This document shows, piece by piece, positions 6,891-17,796 of a DNA stretch of 64,000 nt (position 1 is its first letter; each line of letters starts with the position of its first letter). The stretch is from positions 434,001 through 498,000 of the forward strand of contig JABLXY010000001.1 of the NCBI GenBank assembly GCA_013177795.1, given 5' to 3'. The stretch comes from Syntrophaceae bacterium. GTDB lineage: Bacteria; Desulfobacterota; Syntrophia; Syntrophales; UBA2192. A model generated the notes under the pieces. The model did no database searches and was not told the DNA's origin. It saw nothing but the letters and a program-made list of their open reading frames with translations. A program made the position numbers and the translations under genes.

Positions 6891-7744
6891 CACACGTTGG
6901 CCGGAATGTCGGAAAATGCCTGTCGATCGCCATGCTGGCGACGGCCCTGCTTCTTGCTTCCGTCCCGAATGCTGCGGGGTCCGACTGGGAGCTGGGAGCC
7001 CGTCTCGGCTACGAGTCCAACGTGAACCGATCGCTGGACGACGCCAAGGGGGATACGGCGTTGACGGTCCATGGCTCGTACGCCCGATTGCCGTCGGGGG
7101 AGTCGCGGGTGGATTGGACCCTCAAGGCCACGCTCTCGGGGTCGGCCTACGCGAGCGAAAGCGACCTCAACCAGATCAGCGGTTTTGTCGCCCCCGGGAT
7201 ATCCGTTTTCCTCAATCCGGTGTGGAGCCTGAACGTTGCACCCTTCCTCAGGGGCAAGGCGGTCAGCGATTCGGAGCAGTCGGCCCTCGCCTATGGCGTC
7301 CGCGCGTCGCTGTCGCAGCGGTGGACTCCCCGGTTCTACACGGGGCAGTATTACGTCTACACGAACAGCAGCGCCGATGAGGAGATCTATTCCTATTCCG
7401 AGAATGCCGTCGGCGTCCTGGCGGGTGTGAACTGGACCGCGGCCTTCTTCACGGAAATCGGCTACGAGTTTGCCCACGGGGATTCGTTCGTCACCTCGGC
7501 GTCGACGATCACGGCTCCGTCGATGCCTGCACGCGGCCGGGGCTACCGCTACGGGTACTCGCAGGCATTCAACGCCCTCGTCGTCAAGGACACCGTCGAC
7601 CGGCATTGCCTCAGCGTCAATGTCGGCTACGACATCACGAAAGCGATCTACGCGGTTTCGGGTTACTCCTACACGAGTGAGAGCGGGAATCTCGGTTCGC
7701 TGGACAGCCACGCGGTCTTTGTGGGGCTGGGCTACCGCTTCTAG
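6887..7744 (+). CDS. Outer-membrane beta-barrel protein
   Basis: 285 residues: signal peptide (LSIAMLATALLLASVPNAAG), then alternating hydrophobic/polar strands rich in Tyr and Gly, ending in VFVGLGYRF with the terminal Phe recognised by the BAM machinery. Segments such as WELGARLGYESNVNRSLDD resemble outer-membrane proteins found beside exopolysaccharide or surface-protein loci. Its ATG overlaps the previous stop. Together with two exported proteins under a sigma-54 promoter it may form a regulated surface system. No transport substrate can be inferred. Confidence 0.8.
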   Translation: MTHVGRNVGKCLSIAMLATALLLASVPNAAGSDWELGARLGYESNVNRSLDDAKGDTALTVHGSYARLPSGESRVDWTLKATLSGSAYASESDLNQISGFVAPGISVFLNPVWSLNVAPFLRGKAVSDSEQSALAYGVRASLSQRWTPRFYTGQYYVYTNSSADEEIYSYSENAVGVLAGVNWTAAFFTEIGYEFAHGDSFVTSASTITAPSMPARGRGYRYGYSQAFNALVVKDTVDRHCLSVNVGYDITKAIYAVSGYSYTSESGNLGSLDSHAVFVGLGYRF

Positions 7745-7802
7745 GCCGTCAGGCCTCAACCGACGATGGAGGCCCGAGCCGTCTGCACGAGCCCCCCGGA
7801 TT

Positions 7803-8339
7803 TTACCAGTCGATGCCCTTGGATTTCAGATACGACTGCATCTCCCGCAGACCGAGCCTCGCCGCCCTCTTCATGTCCTCCAGGGCCTGTTCCCTGTCCC
7901 CCTGCGACCAGCACAGGGACGCCCGGTTGCAGTAGGCCTTGACGTACTGGGGATCGACCGTGACGGCGCTGGTGTAGTCTTCGACGGCCTTCGAATACCG
8001 GCCTGCCCTCTCGTGCGCGATGGCCCGGTTGAAGTAGATTTCCGGCGACCGCGGGGCATGCTCCAGGGCCCTCGTGTAGTCGCTCACGGCGCGCCCGTAG
8101 TTCCTCACGGCGAAGTAGGCGTTGGCCCTACGGAAGGCGGCGATGGCCTCGTCAGGGACCATGCCGCCGGACTGCTCGATGCGGGCATCCGCCTCGGGCC
8201 CAAAGGCCGGGGGGCTGATCTGGATCTCGGCAAGGCTCTCCGGCGACGGGTCGCGCCCGGACCAGCCGTTAGCCGGTTCCCGTTTCGAACCGGCCGGTAT
8301 GTCCGTAATCCCCAGGATGTCGGCGAGTCGATCTTTCAT
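7803..8339 (-). CDS. TPR-repeat protein
   Basis: 178 residues. An N-terminal polar region of about 60 residues is followed by three TPR motifs (for example FRRANAYFAVRNYGRAVSDYTRAL, IYFNRAIAHERAGRYSKAVEDY and AYCNRASLCWSQGDREQALEDM) and the tail LKSKGIDW, commonly seen at the end of such proteins. TPRs mediate protein-protein contact; no partner is indicated. No convincing ribosome binding site precedes the ATG at 8339. It is convergent with the outer-membrane gene. Confidence 0.85.
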   Translation of the reverse strand: MKDRLADILGITDIPAGSKREPANGWSGRDPSPESLAEIQISPPAFGPEADARIEQSGGMVPDEAIAAFRRANAYFAVRNYGRAVSDYTRALEHAPRSPEIYFNRAIAHERAGRYSKAVEDYTSAVTVDPQYVKAYCNRASLCWSQGDREQALEDMKRAARLGLREMQSYLKSKGIDW

Positions 8340-8814
8340 CGGAAATTGACCGGTCTGCGCATCACCCTCCCCTTGATCCCCTCCCGTCGAGGGAGGGGAA
8401 ACGAGTGGGCCGTTTCTTCAAAGCAACCAGGAGCGCATCATGTCAGGGTGCGCATCCACGTCCAATTCTTTCCTTGCCGGGCCGCACAGCAATGCAGGGC
8501 AAGACGGCGAACAAAGGAGTCAACAAGAGGGGAAATGAAAGAGGTATGCCGTGCCTTCCGCGCGGGCCATGCGCCGGCAGACACCATGACGTCATAGACC
8601 GCGGCGCGGCATGGCCCTGCCCCGGTCAACCGTCCGACAAGATTGGCGTGATTGCGATACCCCGATTCCGGCCTTCCCCTCCATCGGCCGAATCCAGATG
8701 AATCATAGATCGATTGGATCGATCCGTAAAGCAAAAAAATGGGACGGGGGTTGCCTCCCCGTCCTTTTTGCTGTAGAGGTGTCCCATCTCTGCACTTCGA
8801 AACAGGGGGTGGCC
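8340..8814. other. 475-bp intergenic region with two hairpins
   Basis: No credible gene is seen. It contains a GC-rich 8-bp inverted repeat (CCCCTCCC 8378-8385 / GGGAGGGG 8391-8398) and a terminator-like hairpin at 8742-8769. The rest has no recognisable RNA or protein feature. A short transcript ending at the hairpin cannot be excluded. Confidence 0.5.
8742..8769 (+). terminator. Intrinsic terminator-like hairpin upstream of the OsmC gene
   Basis: GGACGGGG (8742-8749) pairs with CCCCGTCC (8757-8764) around a 7-nt loop and is followed by TTTTT (8765-8769). A run of seven A precedes it, so it could work in both directions. It lies 45 nt before the osmC-like start with no gene upstream on this strand, so it might be an attenuator or the end of a small RNA. 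Confidence 0.6.
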
Positions 8815-9261
8815 ATGGCGATCGTCACGTTCCGAGCCGAATCGATTCTCAGGGAGGGCCTTTCCGTGGAGAACCGGGCGGGCAAGTTCACGGTCCTCAT
8901 GGACGAGCCCGAGACACTGCGGGGGACAGACACGGGGATGAACCCTGTCGAGATGCTGCTGTGCTGCCTGGGGGCCTGCCAGTGCATCGTGGCACGCCTG
9001 TTTGCCAAGGCCCGGAAGATCCAGGTCCAGGACTTCCGCGTCGAGCTGGAGGGCGACCTGGATCCGGACGGGTTTCTGAGGGGCAAGGACGGCGTCAGGG
9101 CCGGGCTCCACGAGATCCGCTACACCGTTCACATCAAGACGGACGCGGATGAGGAAAAGGTCCGGGAATTCATCGAGTTCGTCAAGAGTCGATGTCCCGT
9201 CAACGATTCCCTGCTCGGGCACGTGCCCATCGTGCAGAAGGGGATCCTCATCGAGAGGTGA
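8815..9261 (+). CDS. OsmC/Ohr family protein
   Basis: 148 residues from the ATG at 8815. The fold signature NPVEMLLCCLGACQCIVARLFAK carries the first conserved Cys (C51 in CCLGAC), and SRCPVNDSL carries the second. In OsmC/Ohr proteins the two thiols reduce organic hydroperoxides. This sequence belongs to the broader YhfA/OsmC-like branch, so the substrate is uncertain. A longer upstream frame exists but crosses a terminator hairpin and has no signal. The last 14 bp overlap the convergent downstream gene. Confidence 0.9.
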   Translation: MAIVTFRAESILREGLSVENRAGKFTVLMDEPETLRGTDTGMNPVEMLLCCLGACQCIVARLFAKARKIQVQDFRVELEGDLDPDGFLRGKDGVRAGLHEIRYTVHIKTDADEEKVREFIEFVKSRCPVNDSLLGHVPIVQKGILIER

Positions 9262-9508
9262 GGTCTATTTCCCCCCCCGGCGGGTCACGAAAGGCGGCGT
9301 TGGGGTTCACCATGGGGTCCCATGCGCATTTCGGGCAGTAGTAGGCAGGCCAGACGCACCCGCAGCCCGAACCGATCAGCTCGAACTGCGCGCAGGCCTC
9401 GCAGACGGCCTCCCCGCATCCCAGGCAGAGCACGAACACGGCACCGGCTCGGCATGAATGACAGGTTGTTGCGCCGTGCCCCATTCCGAAGTCCTTCCCG
9501 TTGGGCAC
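9248..9508 (-). CDS. Small Cys-rich zinc-ribbon-like protein
   Basis: Up to 86 residues with Cys pairs TCHSCRAG, CLGCGEAVCEAC, GCGCVW and YYCPKC, suited to binding one or two zinc ions. A second start at 9484 (MGHGATTCHS) has AAGGA at about 8 nt and may be the true one. It begins 5 nt after the cytidylate-kinase-like stop, so the two are probably cotranscribed. No family is recognised. It overlaps the end of the convergent osmC gene by 14 bp. Confidence 0.6.
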   Translation of the reverse strand: MPNGKDFGMGHGATTCHSCRAGAVFVLCLGCGEAVCEACAQFELIGSGCGCVWPAYYCPKCAWDPMVNPNAAFRDPPGGEIDLTSR

Positions 9509-9513
9509 CGCGC

Positions 9514-10347
9514 TCAGTGCGCCTTGGCCCGTCTCGCAGCGGCGGGTTTCTTTTCTTCAACCCTCTTCGTCCAGTCGCGGAACGCGATCAGGATCGTGTC
9601 CACGGCTCCCTCGATTCCGAGTTTCTCCGTGTTGATCACGAGATCGTAGTTCAGCGGGTCCATGGCGTCGGCCTGGAAATACTTCTTCACGAAGGCGATG
9701 CGGTCCCCGTCGCGCTTCTCGATGTACTTCTCCGCGTCGGGGCGTGACAGGTTGCGGATCCGCATCATGCTCTGGATTCGGTACTCGAGCGGCGCGACGA
9801 TCCTGACCCGGAACGTCGTCTCCGGCGGCAGGATGTGGCCGGCGCCGCGCCCCACGATGATCGCGTTGCCGTGCTTGCCGATCGTGGCGATGACCCTCGT
9901 GAGGTGCTTCAGGTATTCGCTCGGCCAGAGGTGCCGGGAGACGAACATGGAGTTGATCCAGCTCTCCATGGTCGTCATGGCCTTCTCGTCCAGCGTCTCG
10001 ACGACCTTCGTGCTCATCTTGGAGCTCTCGGCCACGTGCTGGATGATCTGCCCGGCCATGAGGTCCATTTTCGTCTTCTGGGCCAGTAGCCGCGCGATCT
10101 CGCTGCCGCCTGCCCCGGCCTGCCTCGAGATCGTGATGGTGTACTCGTTGACCGGCTTCTTCTCCCGCTGCCACTTCTCCAGCTGCTCCTGGACGATCTT
10201 CGCCTCGATCTCGCTGTCCTTGATCTGCACGTCCCGCGTGTAATCGGGACAGTTGACGTTGAACAGCTGGTCCGTGGCGACCTGGAAACGCTTCTGGCAG
10301 TGCTCGCGCCAGGCGCAGATGGAACAAACTTTCCGGTCCATGCTCAT
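9514..10347 (-). CDS. Cytidylate kinase-like family protein
   Basis: 277 residues. After a Cys-containing front part (CSICAWREHCQKRF, and later NVNCPDY) comes ITISRQAGAGGSEIARLLAQK, a P-loop of the cytidylate-kinase-like (Cytidylate_kin2) family, and AIIVGRGAGHIL and LEYRIQSMMRIRNLSRPDAEKYIEKRD, the lid region. This family is distinct from canonical Cmk, is common in Desulfobacterota and has no settled substrate. The four N-terminal Cys (CxxC, C, C) could bind metal. RBS GGGGGTG precedes the ATG at 10347. It lies just downstream of atpG on the same strand but is not part of known ATPase operons. Confidence 0.85.
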   Translation of the reverse strand: MSMDRKVCSICAWREHCQKRFQVATDQLFNVNCPDYTRDVQIKDSEIEAKIVQEQLEKWQREKKPVNEYTITISRQAGAGGSEIARLLAQKTKMDLMAGQIIQHVAESSKMSTKVVETLDEKAMTTMESWINSMFVSRHLWPSEYLKHLTRVIATIGKHGNAIIVGRGAGHILPPETTFRVRIVAPLEYRIQSMMRIRNLSRPDAEKYIEKRDGDRIAFVKKYFQADAMDPLNYDLVINTEKLGIEGAVDTILIAFRDWTKRVEEKKPAAARRAKAH

Positions 10348-10434
10348 GGTTTTTCACCCCCTTCGGTCTGACAGGGGCCTTTCCCTGTCCTCACCCTGTT
10401 GATGTGTACCTGCCCCGTTTTCGGCAGTGCGGCA

Positions 10435-11340
10435 TCATCCCGCCTTGACGGCCTGCTCCGCCCCGCCGAGGGCCTCGAATCCGCTCACGATGTCGAGCAG
10501 CTCTTCGGTGATCGTGCTCTGCCGCTGCCGGTGGAACTGGCCGAAGAGTTCCTCGAGACGCTCCTCGATGTTCTTCTCGGCGCTCTGCATCGCCGCCAGC
10601 CGGCTCGCGTTCTCGCTCGCCAGCGACTCGGCGAAGGCCCGGTAGAGCGAGACGAAGAGGTACTCCCGGATGAGCGCCCGGAAGATCGTCTGCCAGTCCA
10701 TGGTGAACGTCGGGATCGTCCTGGATTCCCATTTCCTCCTCTCCAGGTTTTTCAGCCATTCCCGGTCGACGGGCAGAAGCTTGAGCGTCTTCGGCCGGTA
10801 GTTCGCCCCCGAGAGGTACTCGTTGTAGTAAAGGACCATGTTCTGGATCTGGCGCTTGAAGCGCCAGTCTTCCAGCAGCGTCGTGATGTCCTGGACCATG
10901 GGCGTGATGCCGCCCGTCGAGCCCGGCGTGCTGAGGACCTCGAGGACCCGGTACCCCGAGTCTTCGAGGATGTCGGCCACGCGGACGCCTACGGCGATGA
11001 CGATGCAGTTCTCTTTCGGTACCGCCTGGGCCTTCATCCCCTCGACGGCGTGGGCGGCGATGATGTTGTTGAGCTGGCCGCAGAGCCCCTGGTCTGAGCC
11101 GAAGACGATGACGCCGAGCCGCTTCGCCGACGATGCGCGCAGGGGTGCGAAACTGCCCCGGCTTTGCTTGAGGACGACCTGGAGCCCCATCTCGACGGTG
11201 CGGTTGTACTCCGCAAGCGACTCGACGGCCTTCTGGTACTGCCGGATGCTCACGGCGGCCAGCGCCTTCATGGTCTTGACGACCCCGAGAAGGTCCTGTG
11301 CACTCTGGATTTTCCGCTTCAGCGCCTCACTGGTCTGCAT
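10435..11340 (-). CDS. atpG: N-ATPase gamma subunit
   Basis: 301 residues; the central rotor stalk of the F-type ATPase. Both terminal coiled-coil helices are visible: [25 protein letters not shown] at the start and the C-terminal segment near [15 protein letters not shown]. The Rossmann-like middle includes [16 protein letters not shown], a hallmark of gamma. It is the last gene of the atp operon and overlaps the end of atpA by 14 bp, consistent with translational coupling. The sequence is divergent from housekeeping gamma subunits, as expected for N-ATPases. Confidence 0.92.
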   Translation of the reverse strand: MQTSEALKRKIQSAQDLLGVVKTMKALAAVSIRQYQKAVESLAEYNRTVEMGLQVVLKQSRGSFAPLRASSAKRLGVIVFGSDQGLCGQLNNIIAAHAVEGMKAQAVPKENCIVIAVGVRVADILEDSGYRVLEVLSTPGSTGGITPMVQDITTLLEDWRFKRQIQNMVLYYNEYLSGANYRPKTLKLLPVDREWLKNLERRKWESRTIPTFTMDWQTIFRALIREYLFVSLYRAFAESLASENASRLAAMQSAEKNIEERLEELFGQFHRQRQSTITEELLDIVSGFEALGGAEQAVKAG

Positions 11341-12883
11341 GGCTCTCCTCGGCCTTCATGGATTCCGTGGCGGCCCGGGCCAGTTCGAGCAGGTGCTTCC
11401 GGTCGTCCGCCGCAAGCTTCTCCCCCATCTCGATCCGTCCGCAGAGCGCCGGGGATTTCTCGACCGTCTCCTTCCGCAGCGCCGCCTCCGCCTCGCCGAT
11501 CCTGCCGAGAGGCACCGAGTCGAGCGTGCCGCCGGTGATGGCCAGCAGGGCCGCGATCTGCTCGGCCACCCGGATGGGCTTGTACTGGGGCTGCTTTAGG
11601 ATCTCGCGCACCCGCCAGCCGCGCTCGAGCACCCGGCGTGTCGCCTCGTCGAGCCGCGTGCCGAACCGCGAGAAGGTCTCCAGTTCCTCGAACTGCGAGT
11701 AGGAGATGCGCAGGTCCCCCGCGACGGCCCGGTAGGCGGGAAGCTGGCACTTGCCCCCCACGCGGGAGACCGACTTGCCCACGTCCACGGGGGGCAGGAT
11801 CCCCTTCTGGAAGAGCCGGGGCGAGAGGTAGATCTGCCCGTCGGTGATGGAGATCAGGTTCGTCGGGATGTAGGCCGAGATGTCCTGTGCCTCCGTCTCG
11901 ACGATCGGCAGGGACGTGAGCGACCCGCCGCCGTGCTCCTTGCGCAGGTGCGTGGAGCGCTCCAGGAGCCTCGAGTGGATGTAGAAGATATCCCCCGGGA
12001 AGGCCTCGCGGCCGGGCGGGCGCCTGAGCAGCAGCGACAGCTCCCGGTAGGCCCGCGCGTGGTAGGTCAAATCGTCGTAGACGACGAGCACGTCGATGCC
12101 CTTGGACATGAAGTACTCGCCCATGGAGGTGGCCGCGTAGGGGGCGATGAACTGCAGCCCCGGCGGGTCCTCCCCGGTCGCAACGACGACGATCGTGTAC
12201 TTCATGGCGTCGTGCTGACGCAGATCGGCGATGACCTTGGCGACGTCGGAGGCCTTCTTGCCGATCGCGCAGTAGATGCAGATGACGTTCTTGTCCCACT
12301 GGTTGATGATCGTGTCCACGGCGATGGCCGTCTTGCCCGTCTGGCGGTCGCCGACGATGAGCTCGCGCTGCCCCCGGCCGATGGGGATGAGGGCGTCGAT
12401 CACCTTGATGCCCGTCTGCAGGGGGGCCGTGACGGGGTCTCGGGCCATGACGGGGGGCGCCTCGCGCTCGACGGGCAGGCGCTTGACCGCCCGGACTTCC
12501 CCCTGGTTGTCCAGCGGGCGTCCGATGGCGTCGACCACCCGGCCGATGAGGCCCTCGCCAACGGGGACGTCGAGGATGCGCTCCGTGCGGCGCACCTCGG
12601 AGCCGGCGACGATGTGCTCGCTGGGGCCCAGGAGGATGATCCCGATCTCGTCTGGGTCGATGTTGAAGACGAGCCCCTGCACGTTCTTCGGAAACAGCAC
12701 GACCTCCTCGGCCTTGATGTTGGGCAGCCCGCCGACCCGGACGATGCCGTGGCCGACGTACTTGACGATCCCCACCTCGCGCTCCTTGAGCTCCGGGTGC
12801 TGATCCTCGAGGACCCGGTCCATCGTCCTGAAGGTGTCGTCGAGGAATTCCTTCAGCTCTTCCTTCTCTCTGGGTATGCTCAT
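11327..12883 (-). CDS. atpA: N-ATPase alpha subunit
   Basis: 518 residues; noncatalytic nucleotide-binding subunit of F1. Walker [14 protein letters not shown] and [18 protein letters not shown] are intact, as is the alpha-type segment [32 protein letters not shown]. It lies between atpF (12 nt upstream) and atpG (overlap). It works with beta to form the alpha3-beta3 hexamer. There is no delta gene, which fits an N-ATPase whose b subunit carries a C-terminal extension to contact alpha. Confidence 0.96.
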   Translation of the reverse strand: MSIPREKEELKEFLDDTFRTMDRVLEDQHPELKEREVGIVKYVGHGIVRVGGLPNIKAEEVVLFPKNVQGLVFNIDPDEIGIILLGPSEHIVAGSEVRRTERILDVPVGEGLIGRVVDAIGRPLDNQGEVRAVKRLPVEREAPPVMARDPVTAPLQTGIKVIDALIPIGRGQRELIVGDRQTGKTAIAVDTIINQWDKNVICIYCAIGKKASDVAKVIADLRQHDAMKYTIVVVATGEDPPGLQFIAPYAATSMGEYFMSKGIDVLVVYDDLTYHARAYRELSLLLRRPPGREAFPGDIFYIHSRLLERSTHLRKEHGGGSLTSLPIVETEAQDISAYIPTNLISITDGQIYLSPRLFQKGILPPVDVGKSVSRVGGKCQLPAYRAVAGDLRISYSQFEELETFSRFGTRLDEATRRVLERGWRVREILKQPQYKPIRVAEQIAALLAITGGTLDSVPLGRIGEAEAALRKETVEKSPALCGRIEMGEKLAADDRKHLLELARAATESMKAEESHADQ

Positions 12884-12895
12884 GGTCTCCCCCTG

Positions 12896-13666
12896 CTATC
12901 GCTTTTCCTGCGCTTCCTCGTAGAGGGCGTGGTAGAACTTCTCCTCGAGGGAATCCAGGTAGTCCTTGATGCTCCAGGCGATCTTGTGCCCGTCCGACTT
13001 GAGCTCGTAGCCCGTCATCACGTCGTCGGCCCGCTCGAAGACGACCTGGGCGCCGCCCGCGATGTACCGGTGAATGGCCTCGTCGAGCTTGCGCTGCTCG
13101 TCCGGGGGGATGTCGAAGGCGCTCTGCACGGTGACGATCCCGCCCTCGCCGATCGAATCCCGGAACTTCCTGCGCTCCGTCTCGTCCATCGTCTCGATCC
13201 GCTCCATGAGGATCTCCACGATGCGCTTCTCGAGGTCCATGTCGGCCAGGTCCTTGAGCACCCGGCGCGTGATGGCGTAGATCTGCGTGCCCGCCATGCG
13301 CCGGAGCTCCTGCAGGAAGGCGTCCCTCTCGGACCGCAGCGTCTCGATCCACCGGGCTTGCATCCGGTCCACCTCCGCCCGGGCCAGGTCGAGCATCTCC
13401 TTGCGGCGGGTCTCCGCCTCCTCGCGCGCGCGGTTCATCATGGACTCGAATTCGGCTTCCAGGGCCCGCAGGCGCTCCCCGTACCGGGCCTCGGACGCGC
13501 GGGCCGCCTCGCGGGCCTTCTCGGCCTCCTCGAAGGTGCTTGCGATCTTCGCCTCACGCGCATCCATGGCCTGGATGATCCGCCCGTAGAGGAACTTCTT
13601 CAGCAGCCACAGAAGCAGCAGGAGGTTGACGATCTGGCACAGGAAGACAAACCAGTCGATGTGCAT
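12896..13666 (-). CDS. atpF: N-ATPase b subunit with long C-terminal delta-like extension
   Basis: 256 residues, much longer than a usual b (about 160). One N-terminal membrane helix ([23 protein letters not shown]) leads into a long charged coiled coil to about residue 120. A C-terminal globular part follows ([22 protein letters not shown] through [17 protein letters not shown]). That part resembles the C-terminal domain of delta and replaces the missing delta subunit in linking stator to F1. It lies 3 nt after atpE. This b architecture is characteristic of the N-type subfamily. Confidence 0.92.
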   Translation of the reverse strand: MHIDWFVFLCQIVNLLLLLWLLKKFLYGRIIQAMDAREAKIASTFEEAEKAREAARASEARYGERLRALEAEFESMMNRAREEAETRRKEMLDLARAEVDRMQARWIETLRSERDAFLQELRRMAGTQIYAITRRVLKDLADMDLEKRIVEILMERIETMDETERRKFRDSIGEGGIVTVQSAFDIPPDEQRKLDEAIHRYIAGGAQVVFERADDVMTGYELKSDGHKIAWSIKDYLDSLEEKFYHALYEEAQEKR

Positions 13667-13669
13667 GGA

Positions 13670-13948
13670 TCAGCCTCCTGCTTTTTTCATCACGTACGTC
13701 CAGAACGGGTTCGCGAAGACCAGGATCATCGAGATCACGAAGCAGTAGATCGCGATGGACTCGATCATGGCCAGACCGACGAAGAGGGTGCGGGTCAGCG
13801 AGTTGCGCTCGTCGGGCTGCTGCGCGATCGAGTTCAACGCACCCTGGACGGCCCGCCCCATGCCGAACCCGGGGCCGATCGCTCCGATTCCCATGCAAAT
13901 TCCCGCCGTAATGATCGACGCCATTGCCACAATGCTCATGCTGTCCAT
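13670..13948 (-). CDS. atpE: N-ATPase c subunit (rotor ring proteolipid)
   Basis: 92 residues forming a two-helix hairpin. Helix 1 has GIGAIGPGFGMGRA, the loop is QQPDERN and helix 2 has GLAMIESIAIYCFVISMILVFANPF. The ion-carrying carboxylate is E63, followed by S64, a pair seen in Na+-binding c rings. However, the helix-1 position that is Gln in the Ilyobacter Na+ site is M30 here, and no second acidic residue is present in helix 1. Ion specificity (H+ or Na+) is therefore unclear from sequence. Confidence 0.95.
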   Translation of the reverse strand: MDSMSIVAMASIITAGICMGIGAIGPGFGMGRAVQGALNSIAQQPDERNSLTRTLFVGLAMIESIAIYCFVISMILVFANPFWTYVMKKAGG

Positions 13949-13967
13949 ACCGATCCTTCCTTTCTTT

Positions 13968-14699
13968 CTAGATTTTCACGGCTTCCGTGTCTTTCTTCGG
14001 TTTGTGCCCCGCCTCCTCATGGCTCTGGGTGGCCGAGGCGATGTACACCATGGCCAGGATCGCAAAGATGTAGGCCTGGATGACGCCGATCAGAAGCCCC
14101 AGAGCCTGCATGATGACCGGGAAGAACAGCGGGGTCACGGCAAGCAGGATGGCGATGACCTTCTCGTGGCTCATCAGGTTGCCGAAGAGCCGGACGGCCA
14201 GGGCCAGGGTCCTCGAGAACTCCCCCATGACGTGGAAGGGAAAGAAGATGAACGTCGGCCGGAAGTACTCCTTCAGGTACTCCACGATGCCGTTCTTCGC
14301 GATGCCGTACATCGGGACGGCGACGAAGACCATGATCGCCATGGCCGCCGTCGTGGTCAGGGACGAGGTGGGCGCGACGTAGCCCGGGATGAAGGTGAAG
14401 ATGTTCGAGAACAGGATGAAGAGGAAGAGCGTCGCGATGAAGGGGAAGTACGTGTCGGTGCCCTCGTGGGCGATTTCCCGGATCTCCGCGCGGATGGTGC
14501 CCACGATGACCTCGAGCAGGTTCTGCCAGCGGCTCATCGTCCGGTCCGTAGAGAGGTCCTTCGTGATCACCATGGACCCGCCGACGAGCAGCCCCATGAT
14601 GAGCCACGTGTAGAGCAGGGTCGCGTTGATCGTGACGAATCCCCACGTGAAGAGGATGACCTGGTCGGGGCTGATCTGGTCAATGGCTACGATTTCCAT
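13968..14699 (-). CDS. atpB: N-ATPase a subunit
   Basis: 243 residues with five or six membrane helices. The essential stator Arg is in LALAVRLFGNLMSHEKVIAILLA. WQNLLEVIVGTIRAEIREIAHEG and TYFPFIATLFLFILFSNIFTFIPGY are typical N-terminal a-subunit motifs. It forms the ion half-channels against the c ring. The start overlaps atpR by 20 bp, and atpE follows after 19 bp. Confidence 0.95.
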   Translation of the reverse strand: MEIVAIDQISPDQVILFTWGFVTINATLLYTWLIMGLLVGGSMVITKDLSTDRTMSRWQNLLEVIVGTIRAEIREIAHEGTDTYFPFIATLFLFILFSNIFTFIPGYVAPTSSLTTTAAMAIMVFVAVPMYGIAKNGIVEYLKEYFRPTFIFFPFHVMGEFSRTLALAVRLFGNLMSHEKVIAILLAVTPLFFPVIMQALGLLIGVIQAYIFAILAMVYIASATQSHEEAGHKPKKDTEAVKI

Positions 14700-14982
14700 G
14701 CGTCCCTCCGAGGATGCCGTACGAGGTGTGCCCGAGTTTTCGCACGAGGATCTCCCGCGCCAGGATGAACCCGGCCACCGCCGCGGCCAGGGTCACCCAG
14801 CCGCCCCGGGCCATCACCGCAAAGGCCGCCAGGGCTGCGGTGAGCCGCAGGAGAAAGCTCAGGGTCATCCTGCGCAACGGGTTTCCCGCGCCTGGCAGGC
14901 GCCGGACCGTCTCCCAGAGCCCCCCGAAGAACAGGGCCCCGAGGGCGATTCCGGCCAGAAAGGCAAGCAGCCCGTTTCCCAC
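14680..14982 (-). CDS. atpR: AtpR, small membrane protein of N-ATPase operons
   Basis: 100 residues with three hydrophobic helices: LLAFLAGIALGALFFGGLW, MTLSFLLRLTAALAAFAVMA and WVTLAAAVAGFILAREILV. A conserved-type Arg lies within the second. AtpR occurs only in N-ATPase operons, between atpQ and atpB, as here, and is thought to help a/c assembly or ion access. It overlaps atpB. Assignment rests on position, size and topology. Confidence 0.85.
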   Translation of the reverse strand: MGNGLLAFLAGIALGALFFGGLWETVRRLPGAGNPLRRMTLSFLLRLTAALAAFAVMARGGWVTLAAAVAGFILAREILVRKLGHTSYGILGGTHGNRSH

Positions 14983-15073
14983 TGCACTCTCCTCCAGTTC
15001 GGCCCGTCGGGCCCGGGGCCGGCCCCAATGCCGCCGTCACCCCGGACCCACACGGACAAAGGGGGCTGAGGGT

Positions 15074-15395
15074 TTAGTCTTTGATGATGTCCTGCCGGGC
15101 CCTCTTCACCCAGTACCAGGCGTTCATGCACCCGAGGGCCACGCCCATGATGAGCAGCATCAGGGTCCACGAGAACCGGCTGGGCCACGTCCGGTCGATC
15201 CAGAGCCCGAGGGCCGTCATGACGAGGGACGGGATCGCGACGGACCACCCCACGATGCCGAACATCCCCAGTCCGAACCAGATCGTCTCGTCCTTCTGGG
15301 TCTTTCCCTTGAGGCGCCGCGCCTCCTTCCGGCCCACCTGCCGGGTGTACTCCTTGGCGGCCTTCTCGCGCCGTTCGCTCGGGGTCAGGTGTTCG

Positions 15396-15403
<8 letters not shown>
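15074..15403 (-). CDS. atpQ: AtpQ, AtpI-like membrane protein
   Basis: 109 residues: a charged cytoplasmic N-terminus (about 40 residues), then two membrane helices (FGIVGWSVAIPSLVMTALGLW and SWTLMLLIMGVALGCMNAWYWV). The motif P..VMTALGLWID is AtpI/AtpZ-like. In N-ATPase operons this gene is called atpQ and sits after atpC. It overlaps atpC by 8 bp and is 91 bp from atpR. Its likely role is c-ring assembly or Mg2+ handling, by analogy with AtpI. Confidence 0.88.
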
Positions 15404-17205
<1,802 letters not shown>

Positions 17206-17721
17206 CTACTTCGGCCGCTCCCCGGCGGGCTGCTGCCGCCCGCCCGGCCGGCCTTCCCGGCGGATGCGTTCCTCCGTTTCCCGCTTCATGAGCTCCTCGT
17301 ACCGCTCGGTGATCACGTACGTGGCGTAATCGAACATCAGGATGGTCCGCGTCAGGCTCTCGGCGGCCTGCTGGTGCTCCACGGCCGAGACGAACAGCGA
17401 CTGGAACTCCGCGTAGAGCCAGATGTGCCTCCGCATCAGGATGAGGGCGTAGATCGCCTCGTGCAGCGGGATCCCCTCGGCATAGCGCCCGTCGGCGTAC
17501 TTGGTGAAGAACTTCCGGGCCGCGTCGTAGGGTTTCTCGGCGCTGAAGAGGCTTCGGAAGTTGCGGTAGAACGCAGCGGCGTGCGACAGGGCCTTCTCGT
17601 CGGAAAAGTTGTGGTAGGAGGGGGTCTTGGGGTTCATGCGCACGTCGCCGAGCCACTGTGAGGCGATCCGGTCGGCGTGCTTCTCCGTCACCTCGATGAG
17701 CTTCGTCGCGTACCCCTTCAT
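17206..17721 (-). CDS. RsbRD N-terminal-domain sensor-like protein
   Basis: 171 residues. The segment IASQWLGDVRMNPKTPSYHNFSDE and the following all-helical region (AIYALILMRRHIWLYAEFQSLFVSA...) match the RsbRD_N helical sensor domain found at the front of stressosome-type and histidine-kinase proteins. No output domain is present. The protein ends in a Gly/Arg/Gln-rich tail (REGRPGGRQQPAGERPK). It is a close paralogue of the neighbour at 17797-18648 and lies 57 bp upstream of atpD, so it may be cotranscribed with the ATPase. Role unknown. Confidence 0.8.
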   Translation of the reverse strand: MKGYATKLIEVTEKHADRIASQWLGDVRMNPKTPSYHNFSDEKALSHAAAFYRNFRSLFSAEKPYDAARKFFTKYADGRYAEGIPLHEAIYALILMRRHIWLYAEFQSLFVSAVEHQQAAESLTRTILMFDYATYVITERYEELMKRETEERIRREGRPGGRQQPAGERPK

Positions 17722-17796
17722 GATCCCCCGCCTTCCGGCGGCACACTCCCCGTGCCGCGAAACGGCTGCCCTGCGGGAACTGTCCCGGGCCGCCTG

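Noticed and set aside
8378-8398. A GC-rich inverted repeat shared with similar ones near 18921-19007 as a repeat family
   Set aside because: The similarity is limited to runs of C and G around a short loop; too simple to call a family from three cases.
11933-14083. A 716-codon plus-strand frame opposite the ATPase genes
   Set aside because: It lies wholly antisense to atpA, atpF and atpE and has Asp/Val/Leu-rich shadow composition without domains.
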